Source: UBA3537 sp965657165
Lineage (GTDB): Bacteria > Bacteroidota > Bacteroidia > Flavobacteriales > Flavobacteriaceae
Length of the DNA: 55,760 bases
Reading direction: 5' to 3'
Assembly: GCA_965657165.1 (NCBI GenBank)
Contig: CBFHNG010000003.1
Coordinates: 1-55,760 of the forward strand
Shown: positions 1 to 7,892 of the stretch, piece after piece
How positions within the stretch are numbered: the stretch's first letter is position 1
Layout of the letters: each line of letters starts with the position of its first letter
Made by a program: the position numbers and the translations under genes
The notes under the pieces: generated by a model
Told to the model about the DNA's origin: nothing
What the model saw: the letters and a program-made list of their open reading frames with translations, nothing else
Database searches by the model: none

Positions 1-1034
1 TCACCATCGCGATTTGGCAAATGGTTAAAATATTTGATTTAGCACAAGCAAATAAAGACAATTCCCAAATTGCAAATGATAAAGACAATTCTGTAAATGG
101 CTACTTGATGCTAGCATTTTTAGGATTTATATACCTCATTACCATCATCTCTTTTGCGCTTTGGGGAGACTTACCACTCGTTTCAAATTCAGCCTCTGAG
201 CATGGACCAGAAATAGACCGATTGATGATTATTTCGATGGTTGTCATTTTTATTGTACAAACCATCACTCAATTTTTGTTGCATTATTTTGCTTTTAAAT
301 ACAAAGGCGAAAAAGGCAGAAAAGCGCTTTTCTATGCCGACAATGACAAGTTAGAATTTATCTGGACAATTATTCCAGTAATCACCCTAGCGGGACTTAT
401 CATGTATGGATTATTTACTTGGAATGATATTATGAATATTGATGAAGAGGAAGATCCAATTGTCGTAGAATTGTATGCTCAACAGTTTAACTGGAAAGCA
501 CGCTATGCTGGTGAAGACAATGTTCTTGGTAAGGCCAATGTGAGATTAATTAACTTAGACAATGCTAATATTTTAGGGCTAGATGAGTCTGACCCTAATG
601 CTCAAGACGACATTATCACAACTGAGCTTCATTTACCAGTTGGAAAGCCAATATTATTCAAAATGCGTTCTCAAGATGTACTGCATTCAGCTTACATGCC
701 ACATTTTAGAGCACAAATGAATTGTGTACCAGGAATGATTACTCAATTTGCATTTACGCCAACCGTTACAACTGAAGAAATGCGATTGAATCCAGAGATT
801 TATGAAAAAGTAAGAAATATCAATAAAATTCGAAACGAAAATAGTAAGAAACTTCAAGCCAAAGGCGAAGAGCCGCTCGATCGCTATGAATTTGATTACC
901 TGTTATTATGCAACAAAATTTGTGGAAAATCACATTACAACATGCAAATGAAAATTATTGTTGAAACAGAAGAAGAATACAATGCATGGTTGCAAGAACA
1001 AAAAATATTTAAAAACTCATTAGTTCAAAACTAA
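1..1034 (+). CDS. coxB: cytochrome c oxidase subunit II (5' end beyond window)
   Basis: This subunit carries the binuclear CuA centre that accepts electrons from cytochrome c and passes them to subunit I in the inner membrane. Numbering from the ATG at 21, the CuA set is H222 (VLHSAYMPHF), then C297, C301, H305 and M308 in the C-x3-C-x3-H-x2-M pattern. Hydrophobic segments lie near residues 29-48, 68-90 and 112-133. The ATG at 21 is probably not the start: the frame is open upstream from base 3 and reads TIAIWQ, which looks like the end of an N-terminal membrane helix, so I treat the gene as cut by the window edge. A charged insert of about 40 residues precedes the CuA loop. coxA follows after 19 bases, so the two are one transcript. 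Confidence 0.95.
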   Translation, partial: TIAIWQMVKIFDLAQANKDNSQIANDKDNSVNGYLMLAFLGFIYLITIISFALWGDLPLVSNSASEHGPEIDRLMIISMVVIFIVQTITQFLLHYFAFKYKGEKGRKALFYADNDKLEFIWTIIPVITLAGLIMYGLFTWNDIMNIDEEEDPIVVELYAQQFNWKARYAGEDNVLGKANVRLINLDNANILGLDESDPNAQDDIITTELHLPVGKPILFKMRSQDVLHSAYMPHFRAQMNCVPGMITQFAFTPTVTTEEMRLNPEIYEKVRNINKIRNENSKKLQAKGEEPLDRYEFDYLLLCNKICGKSHYNMQMKIIVETEEEYNAWLQEQKIFKNSLVQN

Positions 1035-1053
1035 ATAGTAATACCAAAAGATT

Positions 1054-2847
1054 ATGTCAGCACACGTAGACACCCATACACATGATGACGACCACGGGCA
1101 TCATCACAAAGAAACCTTTGTAACAAAATACATCTTTAGCCAAGATCATAAAATGATTGCTAAGCAGTATTTGATTACAGGGATAATTATGGGTATAATT
1201 GGAATTTTAATGTCATTGCTAATGCGTATGCAAATTGCATGGCCAGAAAAACCAAATGTAATTTTTGAAGCACTATTAGGTAAATGGGCCCCTGGAGGCG
1301 TTATGGATGCAGATATTTATTTGGCATTGGTGACTATTCATGGAACAATCATGGTGTTTTTTGTATTGACGGCAGGGCTAAGTGGTACTTTTAGTAACCT
1401 TTTGATTCCATTGCAAATTGGAGCAAGAGATATGGCCTCAGGATTTCTAAATATGGTATCTTACTGGCTTTTCTTCTTATCGAGTGTAATTATGGTAATT
1501 TCATTGTTTGTTGAAGCAGGACCAGCCGCAGCAGGATGGACAATTTATCCTCCATTAAGTGCATTACCATTAGCACAAGGGGGGTCTGGAGCAGGGATGA
1601 CACTTTGGCTTGTTTCAATGGCAATTTTTATTGCGTCTTCACTTCTTGGTTCACTGAACTATATAGTAACAGTATTAAACCTTAGAACTAAAGGGATGTC
1701 TATGACAAGGTTACCACTAACAATCTGGGCATTTTTTATCACGGCTGTAATTGGTGTAGTTTCTTTCCCAGTTCTTTTATCTGCAGCATTGTTGTTAATA
1801 ATGGATAGAAGTTTTGGAACATCGTTCTTCCTTTCAGATATTTTTATTCAAGGAGAAGTATTACACTATCAAGGAGGTTCACCGGTTTTATTTGAACATT
1901 TATTTTGGTTCCTCGGACATCCAGAAGTGTACATTGTATTACTTCCAGCTTTAGGGATAACATCAGAAGTTATAGCAACAAATGCAAGAAAACCAATCTT
2001 TGGATACAGAGCAATGGTAGCTTCAATTATTGCTATTGCCTTTTTATCAACAATCGTATGGGGCCACCATATGTTCATTTCAGGCATGAACCCATTCTTA
2101 GGGTCAGTATTTACATTTACAACATTACTTATTGCCATTCCATCGGCAGTAAAAGCATTTAATTATATTACAACCCTTTGGAAAGGAAACCTTCAGTTAA
2201 ATCCTGCAATGTTGTTTTCAATTGGCTTAGTTTCAACATTTATAACAGGTGGTCTTACTGGGATTATTCTGGGGGATAGTGCCCTTGATATCAATGTTCA
2301 CGATACTTATTTTGTAGTTGCACATTTCCATTTAGTAATGGGGATATCTGCACTATATGGATTATTTGCAGGGGTATACCATTGGTTCCCAAAAATGTTT
2401 GGGCGTATGCTTAATAAAAACTTAGGATACATTCACTTCTGGGTGACTGCCGTTTGTGCCTATGGGGTGTTTTTCCCAATGCATTTTATAGGAATGGCAG
2501 GATTGCCAAGACGCTACTACACCAACAGTAATTTTCCTCTTTTTGATGATACTCAAAACGTACAAGTTTTAATCACGATTTTTGCACTTGTTGCAGGACT
2601 TGTACAATTAGTCTTCCTGTACAATTTTGTTCACAGCATGTTCTATGGAAAGAAAACGGAACAAAATCCATGGCGTTCAAACACTTTGGAATGGACTGCA
2701 CCTGTGGAGCATATGCATGGTAACTGGCCTGGAGAAATTCCACATGTTCACCGTTGGGCATATGATTACAGTAAACCTGGTCATGATGAAGACTTTGTGC
2801 CACAACATATTCCACTTAAAGACGGAGAAGAAGAGCTTCAGCACTAA
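1054..2847 (+). CDS. coxA: cytochrome c oxidase subunit I
   Basis: This is the catalytic, proton-pumping subunit of an aa3-type terminal oxidase, with heme a, heme a3 and CuB in the inner membrane. The metal ligands are visible: H96 (VTIHGTIM) and H426 for heme a, H424 for heme a3 (HDTYFVVAHFHLV), and H289 with Y293 (HPEVYI) plus H338-H339 (WGHHMF) for CuB. H289 and Y293 are expected to form the family's His-Tyr cross-link. The product has 597 residues and about 12 hydrophobic segments. The first 20 residues are unusually rich in His and Asp. The gene follows coxB closely and ends at a strong hairpin terminator, so it closes the operon. Confidence 0.97.
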   Translation: MSAHVDTHTHDDDHGHHHKETFVTKYIFSQDHKMIAKQYLITGIIMGIIGILMSLLMRMQIAWPEKPNVIFEALLGKWAPGGVMDADIYLALVTIHGTIMVFFVLTAGLSGTFSNLLIPLQIGARDMASGFLNMVSYWLFFLSSVIMVISLFVEAGPAAAGWTIYPPLSALPLAQGGSGAGMTLWLVSMAIFIASSLLGSLNYIVTVLNLRTKGMSMTRLPLTIWAFFITAVIGVVSFPVLLSAALLLIMDRSFGTSFFLSDIFIQGEVLHYQGGSPVLFEHLFWFLGHPEVYIVLLPALGITSEVIATNARKPIFGYRAMVASIIAIAFLSTIVWGHHMFISGMNPFLGSVFTFTTLLIAIPSAVKAFNYITTLWKGNLQLNPAMLFSIGLVSTFITGGLTGIILGDSALDINVHDTYFVVAHFHLVMGISALYGLFAGVYHWFPKMFGRMLNKNLGYIHFWVTAVCAYGVFFPMHFIGMAGLPRRYYTNSNFPLFDDTQNVQVLITIFALVAGLVQLVFLYNFVHSMFYGKKTEQNPWRSNTLEWTAPVEHMHGNWPGEIPHVHRWAYDYSKPGHDEDFVPQHIPLKDGEEELQH

Positions 2848-2876
2848 AATTGTTAGTTACTTCTTAAATATATTAG

Positions 2877-2910
2877 AAAGCCTTTCTTAAACGAGAAAGG
2901 CTTTTTCTTT
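2877..2910 (+). terminator. rho-independent terminator after coxA
   Basis: An 11-bp perfect stem (2877-2887 with 2894-2904) has a 6-base loop and runs into a T-rich tract. It lies 29 bases after the coxA stop and just before the ruvB promoter box, separating the two units. Confidence 0.85.
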
Positions 2911-2917
2911 ATATTTG
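2910..2917 (+). promoter_or_regulatory. Bacteroidota -7 box for ruvB-queG
   Basis: TATATTTG matches the Bacteroidota TAnnTTTG element. It ends only 5 bases before the ruvB ATG at 2923, so transcription is predicted to start at or next to the ATG, giving a leaderless mRNA. I see no clear TTG at the -33 position. Confidence 0.6.
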
Positions 2918-2922
2918 TTACT

Positions 2923-3945
2923 ATGAATCAGCACCTTGATCCAACAGACGAAAATTTATCTCCTGAGGAACACGACATCGAAAAAGCGTTAAGACCGCTA
3001 ACCTTTGATGATTTTTCTGGGCAAGATCAAGTTTTGGAAAATTTACAAATTTTTGTAAAAGCGGCTGTAGAACGCAATGAAGCTTTAGATCACACCCTTT
3101 TTCATGGTCCTCCTGGATTGGGAAAAACCACCTTAGCACATATTTTAGCCAATGAATTGAATGTAGGGATTAAAGTCACCTCTGGTCCTGTTTTGGATAA
3201 GCCTGGAGATTTGGCAGGTTTGCTTACCAATTTAGAAGATAGAGATGTACTTTTTATTGATGAAATTCACCGTTTGAGCCCAATTGTAGAAGAATATTTG
3301 TACTCTGCAATGGAAGATTTTAAGATTGATATTATGATTGAATCTGGGCCAAATGCACGAACTGTTCAGATCAATTTGAATCCTTTTACATTAGTTGGAG
3401 CCACAACACGCTCAGGATTACTTACAGCACCGATGCGTGCACGTTTTGGAATCAGCAGCCGACTTCAATATTATTCCACAGAATTACTTTCGACTATTCT
3501 TCAGCGAAGTGCTCAAATTTTGAATGTTCCTATAAGTTTTGAAGCAGCCATTGAAATTGCTGGACGAAGTCGAGGAACCCCAAGAATTGCAAATGCACTA
3601 TTGAGACGTGTTAGAGATTTTGCTCAAGTAAAGGGTAATGGTAAAATAGATATAGAGATTGCAAAATTTGGATTAAAAGCCCTCAATGTAGATGCTCATG
3701 GTTTAGATGAAATGGATAATAAAATTCTTACCACAATTATTGATAAATTCAAAGGAGGCCCTGTTGGAATTACAACAATAGCCACTGCGGTAAGCGAAAG
3801 TCCAGAAACCATTGAAGAAGTCTACGAGCCATTTTTAATTCAGCAAGGATTTATAATGCGTACCCCTAGAGGAAGAGAAGTTACAGAACTTGCCTACAAA
3901 CACCTTGGTCGTCAAAAAGGAGATTACCAAACAGGATTGTTTTAG
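2923..3945 (+). CDS. ruvB: Holliday junction branch migration ATPase RuvB
   Basis: RuvB is the hexameric AAA+ motor that, with RuvA, drives branch migration of Holliday junctions in recombinational repair. The Walker A motif GPPGLGKT is at residues 62-69, Walker B VLFIDEIH at 109-116 and the sensor GATTR at 159-163. A small ATPase lid domain follows, then a winged-helix C-terminus (TPRGREVTELAYKHLG) that binds DNA. The 340-residue length is normal. The promoter box lies 5 bases upstream of the ATG. queG starts one base after the stop, so the two are co-transcribed. Its partner ruvA is about 3.3 kb downstream in a separate unit. Confidence 0.97.
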   Translation: MNQHLDPTDENLSPEEHDIEKALRPLTFDDFSGQDQVLENLQIFVKAAVERNEALDHTLFHGPPGLGKTTLAHILANELNVGIKVTSGPVLDKPGDLAGLLTNLEDRDVLFIDEIHRLSPIVEEYLYSAMEDFKIDIMIESGPNARTVQINLNPFTLVGATTRSGLLTAPMRARFGISSRLQYYSTELLSTILQRSAQILNVPISFEAAIEIAGRSRGTPRIANALLRRVRDFAQVKGNGKIDIEIAKFGLKALNVDAHGLDEMDNKILTTIIDKFKGGPVGITTIATAVSESPETIEEVYEPFLIQQGFIMRTPRGREVTELAYKHLGRQKGDYQTGLF

Positions 3946-3946
3946 C

Positions 3947-4873
3947 ATGTCAAAAAAAGTACAGTATGCACAACTTATTAAAACCGAAGCCAAACGCCTC
4001 GGTTTTTTAACTTGCGGCATAAGTAAGGCAGAATTTTTGGAAGATGAAGCGCCACGATTAGAAGAATGGCTAAATCAGAATAAACATGGTAAAATGCAAT
4101 ACATGGAAAATCATTTTGATAAGCGCTTGGATCCAACCCTACTTGTTGAAGGTTCAAAAAGTGTTGTGTCTTTGATATATAATTACTTTCCATCACAAAC
4201 ACAATTGGACCCAGAAGCACCAAAGATTAGTAAATATGCTTATGGCGTAGATTATCACTATGTCATAAAAGACAAATTAAAACATCTTTTAGAATATATT
4301 AGGGACGAGATCGGGGATGTACATGGTCGTGCTTTTGTAGACTCTGCGCCAATTTTAGAAAAAGCTTGGGCGAAGAAATCTGGACTAGGGTGGATCGGTA
4401 AACACAGTAATTTGCTTTCTCAAAAAGTAGGTTCATTTTATTTTATTGCAGAGCTGATTATTGATTTGGATTTAGAACCAGATCATGCTGTTACAGATCA
4501 TTGTGGAACCTGTACTGCATGTATTGATGCCTGTCCAACAGAAGCCATTACTGAACCCTATAAGGTTGATGGTAGTAAATGTATTTCATATTTTACCATT
4601 GAACTCAAAGATAATATTCCAACAGAAATGAAAAGAAAATTTGACGATTGGATGTTTGGTTGTGATATTTGTCAAGACGTATGCCCTTGGAACCGTTTTT
4701 CTAAAGCACACAATGAACCTTTATTTAATCCAAAACCAGAACTACTATCGATGACCAAGAAAGACTGGGAAGAAATCACACTTGAAACTTTCAATAAAGT
4801 ATTTAAAAAATCTGCAGTCAAACGCACAAAATATACAGGGTTAACTCGAAATATTAAGTTTTTAAAAGATTAA
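3947..4873 (+). CDS. queG: epoxyqueuosine reductase QueG
   Basis: QueG reduces epoxyqueuosine to queuosine at the tRNA wobble base, using cobalamin and two [4Fe-4S] clusters. Cluster cysteines are C186, C189, C192 and C196 (CGTCTACIDACP), C212, and C239, C242 and C246 (CDICQDVCPWN). D132 in FVDSAPILE is the likely proton donor. I start it at the ATG at 3947, one base after the ruvB stop. The frame is open to 3890, but that start would place 19 unrelated residues inside ruvB. The product has 308 residues, normal for the family. Translation is probably coupled to ruvB. Confidence 0.95.
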   Translation: MSKKVQYAQLIKTEAKRLGFLTCGISKAEFLEDEAPRLEEWLNQNKHGKMQYMENHFDKRLDPTLLVEGSKSVVSLIYNYFPSQTQLDPEAPKISKYAYGVDYHYVIKDKLKHLLEYIRDEIGDVHGRAFVDSAPILEKAWAKKSGLGWIGKHSNLLSQKVGSFYFIAELIIDLDLEPDHAVTDHCGTCTACIDACPTEAITEPYKVDGSKCISYFTIELKDNIPTEMKRKFDDWMFGCDICQDVCPWNRFSKAHNEPLFNPKPELLSMTKKDWEEITLETFNKVFKKSAVKRTKYTGLTRNIKFLKD

Positions 4874-4892
4874 ACAAAAATTTTCTCATTAC

Positions 4893-4918
4893 AAGGATAC
4901 TACTAAATTTGTATCCTT
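4893..4918 (+). promoter_or_regulatory. maeB promoter box inside an inverted repeat
   Basis: A perfect 8-bp inverted repeat, AAGGATAC (4893-4900) and GTATCCTT (4911-4918), is separated by 10 bases. A -7 box, TAAATTTG (4904-4911), lies between the arms and overlaps the right arm by one base. No T-tract follows, so this is not a normal terminator. It could be an operator for a dimeric repressor, or a hairpin at the start of the mRNA. Confidence 0.5.
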
Positions 4919-4935
4919 AAACAACAACCAACTAT

Positions 4936-7224
4936 ATGGCAAAACTAACCAGACACGATTTAGAAGCCCTAGCATATCACGCTAAACCAATTCCAGGAAA
5001 AATTCAAGTTGTTCCAACAAAAAAATATGCGACTCAACGTGACCTAGCTTTGGCATATTCTCCAGGTGTAGCAGCACCATGTTTAGAAATTGAAAAAAAC
5101 CCATCTGAAGCCTATAAATACACTTCCAAGGGTAATTTAGTGGCAGTTATTTCTAATGGAACAGCAGTCTTGGGACTTGGAAATATTGGTCCAGAAGCTT
5201 CAAAACCAGTAATGGAAGGTAAAGGACTTTTATTTAAAATTTTTGCAGATATTGATGTTTTTGATATTGAAGTTGATACGGAAAATGTTGATGAATTTAT
5301 AAATACCGTAAAAAATATTGCGCCAACTTTTGGTGGGATTAACCTTGAAGATATAAAAGCACCTGAAGCTTTTGAAATTGAAAAACGTCTAAAAAAAGAG
5401 TTGAATATCCCTGTAATGCACGACGATCAGCACGGAACAGCCATTATTTCTGCTGCTGCTCTTTTGAATGCTTTAGAACTTGCTGAAAAAAATATTGAAG
5501 ATGTACAAATTGTAGTGAGTGGTGCTGGAGCTGCTGCAATTTCTTGTACAAGACTATATATGTCATTTGGTGCAAAACGAGAAAACATTGTGATGCTTGA
5601 TAGTAGGGGAGTCATACGTCAAGATCGTGAAAATCTTACGCCACAAAAGTCTGAATTTGCAACAACAAAAGAAATAGACACTTTGGAAGAAGCAATGCAT
5701 GATGCCGATGTATTTATTGGTCTTTCAACTTCCAATATCGTTTCTCCTAAAATGCTAAAATCTATGGCCAAAAATCCAATTGTATTTGCAATGGCCAATC
5801 CAGATCCAGAAATCACATATGATTTAGCAATTCAAACAAGAGATGATATTATAATGGCTACAGGCCGAAGTGACAATCCAAATCAGGTAAATAATGTCTT
5901 AGGATTTCCTTTTATTTTTAGAGGTGCATTAGATGTTAGAGCAACAACCATTAATGAAGCCATGAAAAAAGCTGCTGTTGTTGCACTTGCAGAACTAGCT
6001 AAAGAGCCTGTTCCAGAACAAGTGAATATTGCCTATGGAGAAATGCGTTTAACTTTTGGAAGTGATTATATCATTCCAAAACCTTTTGACCCTCGTTTAA
6101 TAGCAAAAATACCACCAGCCGTAGCTAAAGCAGCAATGGAAAGTGGTGTTGCACAAGCACCAATTTTGGATTGGGAAAAGTATGAAGAGACCTTATTGGA
6201 TCGTATGGGGGCAGACAACAAGATTGTTCGCTTGCTATTTAATAGAGCAAAACTAAACCCTAAGCGCGTTGTTTTTGCAGAAGCCGATCAATTGGATGTT
6301 TTAAAAGCGGCTCAAATTGTACATGAAGAAGGTATAGCACTTCCTATTTTGTTAGGCAATAAAAAACAAATAGAACGCCTAAAAGAAGAACTCGAATTTG
6401 ATGCAGATGTTCCAATAATTGATCCTAAAGATGAGGATCATATAGAGCAAAAAAACAAGTATGGCGAAGTGTTTTGGAAACAACAAGAGCGTCGTGGGCA
6501 AACGCTTTTATCGGCTCAAAAGCTCATGCGTGAACGTAATTATTATGCTGCAATGATGGTCAATGAAGGAGATGCTGATGCTTTGATAACAGGGTATTCA
6601 AGAAATTATCCGTCAGTTGTAAAACCAATGCTCGATTTGATTGGTCTTGCACCAGGATCAACAAGAATTGCCACCACCAACGTAATGATTACGCAAAGAG
6701 GTCCTCTATTTTTGAGTGATACAGCCATCAACATTAACCCAACCGCCCACGATTTGATAAAAATTACACAAATGACTTCTGGAGTGATGAAAATGTTTGG
6801 AATTACTCCAGTGATGGCCATGTTGTCATATTCAAACTTTGGATCTTCAAAAGATCAAACGGCTACAAAGGTTCGTGAAGCCGTTTCATATTTACACCGA
6901 CGACATCCAGATTTATCTGTAGACGGAGAGTTGCAAACCGATTTTGCATTAAATAGTGATATGTTAAAAGCAAATTTTCCATTTTCAAGATTAGCAAATA
7001 AAAAAGTAAATGGACTTATTTTTCCAAATTTGGAATCGGCAAATATCACTTATAAATTACTGAAAGAGCTCAACAAAGCAGAGTCCATAGGGCCAATTAT
7101 GATGGGACTTAGAAAGCCAGTACATATCATTCAATTTGGTGCAAGTGTGGATGAAATTGTAAATATGACCGCAGTTGCAGTGATTGATGCACAACAAAAA
7201 GAAAAGGCTGATTTGAACTCCTAG
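4936..7224 (+). CDS. maeB: NADP-dependent malic enzyme fused to a phosphotransacetylase-like domain
   Basis: The enzyme decarboxylates malate to pyruvate with NAD(P)+, supplying NADPH and pyruvate in the cytoplasm. The malic domain covers about residues 1-160, with Y41 (AYSPGVAAP), K96 and the metal site HDDQHGTA at 162-169. A Rossmann domain follows with GAGAAA at 196-201. From about residue 420 a phosphotransacetylase-type domain begins (RVVFAEAD), which in MaeB proteins is usually regulatory, responding to acetyl-CoA, and not catalytic. The 762-residue length is that of a full MaeB fusion. Its promoter box lies inside an inverted repeat. It stands alone between queG and ruvA. Confidence 0.95.
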   Translation: MAKLTRHDLEALAYHAKPIPGKIQVVPTKKYATQRDLALAYSPGVAAPCLEIEKNPSEAYKYTSKGNLVAVISNGTAVLGLGNIGPEASKPVMEGKGLLFKIFADIDVFDIEVDTENVDEFINTVKNIAPTFGGINLEDIKAPEAFEIEKRLKKELNIPVMHDDQHGTAIISAAALLNALELAEKNIEDVQIVVSGAGAAAISCTRLYMSFGAKRENIVMLDSRGVIRQDRENLTPQKSEFATTKEIDTLEEAMHDADVFIGLSTSNIVSPKMLKSMAKNPIVFAMANPDPEITYDLAIQTRDDIIMATGRSDNPNQVNNVLGFPFIFRGALDVRATTINEAMKKAAVVALAELAKEPVPEQVNIAYGEMRLTFGSDYIIPKPFDPRLIAKIPPAVAKAAMESGVAQAPILDWEKYEETLLDRMGADNKIVRLLFNRAKLNPKRVVFAEADQLDVLKAAQIVHEEGIALPILLGNKKQIERLKEELEFDADVPIIDPKDEDHIEQKNKYGEVFWKQQERRGQTLLSAQKLMRERNYYAAMMVNEGDADALITGYSRNYPSVVKPMLDLIGLAPGSTRIATTNVMITQRGPLFLSDTAININPTAHDLIKITQMTSGVMKMFGITPVMAMLSYSNFGSSKDQTATKVREAVSYLHRRHPDLSVDGELQTDFALNSDMLKANFPFSRLANKKVNGLIFPNLESANITYKLLKELNKAESIGPIMMGLRKPVHIIQFGASVDEIVNMTAVAVIDAQQKEKADLNS

Positions 7225-7256
7225 ATTTTTCTTCATATAAAATACTATAATTTTAG

Positions 7257-7264
7257 TACATTTG
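7257..7264 (+). promoter_or_regulatory. -7 box for ruvA-sprA
   Basis: TACATTTG matches TAnnTTTG and ends 20 bases before the ruvA ATG. It is the only good match in the 60-base gap after maeB and would drive ruvA and probably sprA. No clear -33 TTG is seen. Confidence 0.5.
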
Positions 7265-7284
7265 GTAAGTTAAGTTTTTATGGT

Positions 7285-7866
7285 ATGATTACGCATGTAA
7301 GTGGAAAATTAGTAGAAAAATCGCCAACAAGTGTTGTTATAGATTGCAATGGTATAGGTTATTTTATACATATTTCTCTACACACTTTTTCACAATTAAC
7401 GGATGATGAGCATATTAAATTACTTACTCATTTTCAAGTCAAGGAAGATGCACAACAGCTATATGGTTTTGCAACTTCATCAGAGCGAGAAATTTTTAGA
7501 CTTCTTATATCAGTTAGCGGTATTGGTACCAACACTGCACGTACCATGCTATCTTCTCTAACACCAAAACAAGTTCGAGAGGGCATTGCTTCAGAAGACG
7601 TAGCGCTAATTCAATCTGTAAAAGGGATAGGATTGAAAACAGCACAACGTGTTATCATTGATTTAAAAGATAAAGTCCTAAAAATTTACGATATTGACGA
7701 CTCAATCACACCCTCAAACAATACAAACAAAGATGAAGCGTTATCTGCATTAGAAGTATTAGGATTTGCTAAAAAACAGTCTGAAAGAGTGGTTGTTAAA
7801 ATTTTATCTCAAACCCCAGATGCCTCTGTAGAGCTAATCATCAAAGAAGCCCTAAAAAATTTATAA
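7285..7866 (+). CDS. ruvA: Holliday junction branch migration protein RuvA
   Basis: RuvA binds four-way DNA junctions as a tetramer and loads the RuvB motor. The 193-residue protein has the usual three parts: an N-terminal OB-fold (MITHVSGKLVEKSP onward), a middle region with two helix-hairpin-helix motifs (VSGIGTNTARTML and VKGIGLKTAQRVI), and a C-terminal RuvB-contacting domain (EALSALEVLGFAKKQ). The length matches the family. sprA begins 26 bases after the stop, which suggests co-transcription of a DNA repair gene with the type IX translocon gene. Confidence 0.96.
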   Translation: MITHVSGKLVEKSPTSVVIDCNGIGYFIHISLHTFSQLTDDEHIKLLTHFQVKEDAQQLYGFATSSEREIFRLLISVSGIGTNTARTMLSSLTPKQVREGIASEDVALIQSVKGIGLKTAQRVIIDLKDKVLKIYDIDDSITPSNNTNKDEALSALEVLGFAKKQSERVVVKILSQTPDASVELIIKEALKNL

Positions 7867-7892
7867 AACTATTGAAACTATTTAACCCAAAA

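Noticed and set aside
7872..7892. TTG start for sprA
   Set aside because: It adds seven residues before an already good signal peptide; the ATG at 7893 is preferred.
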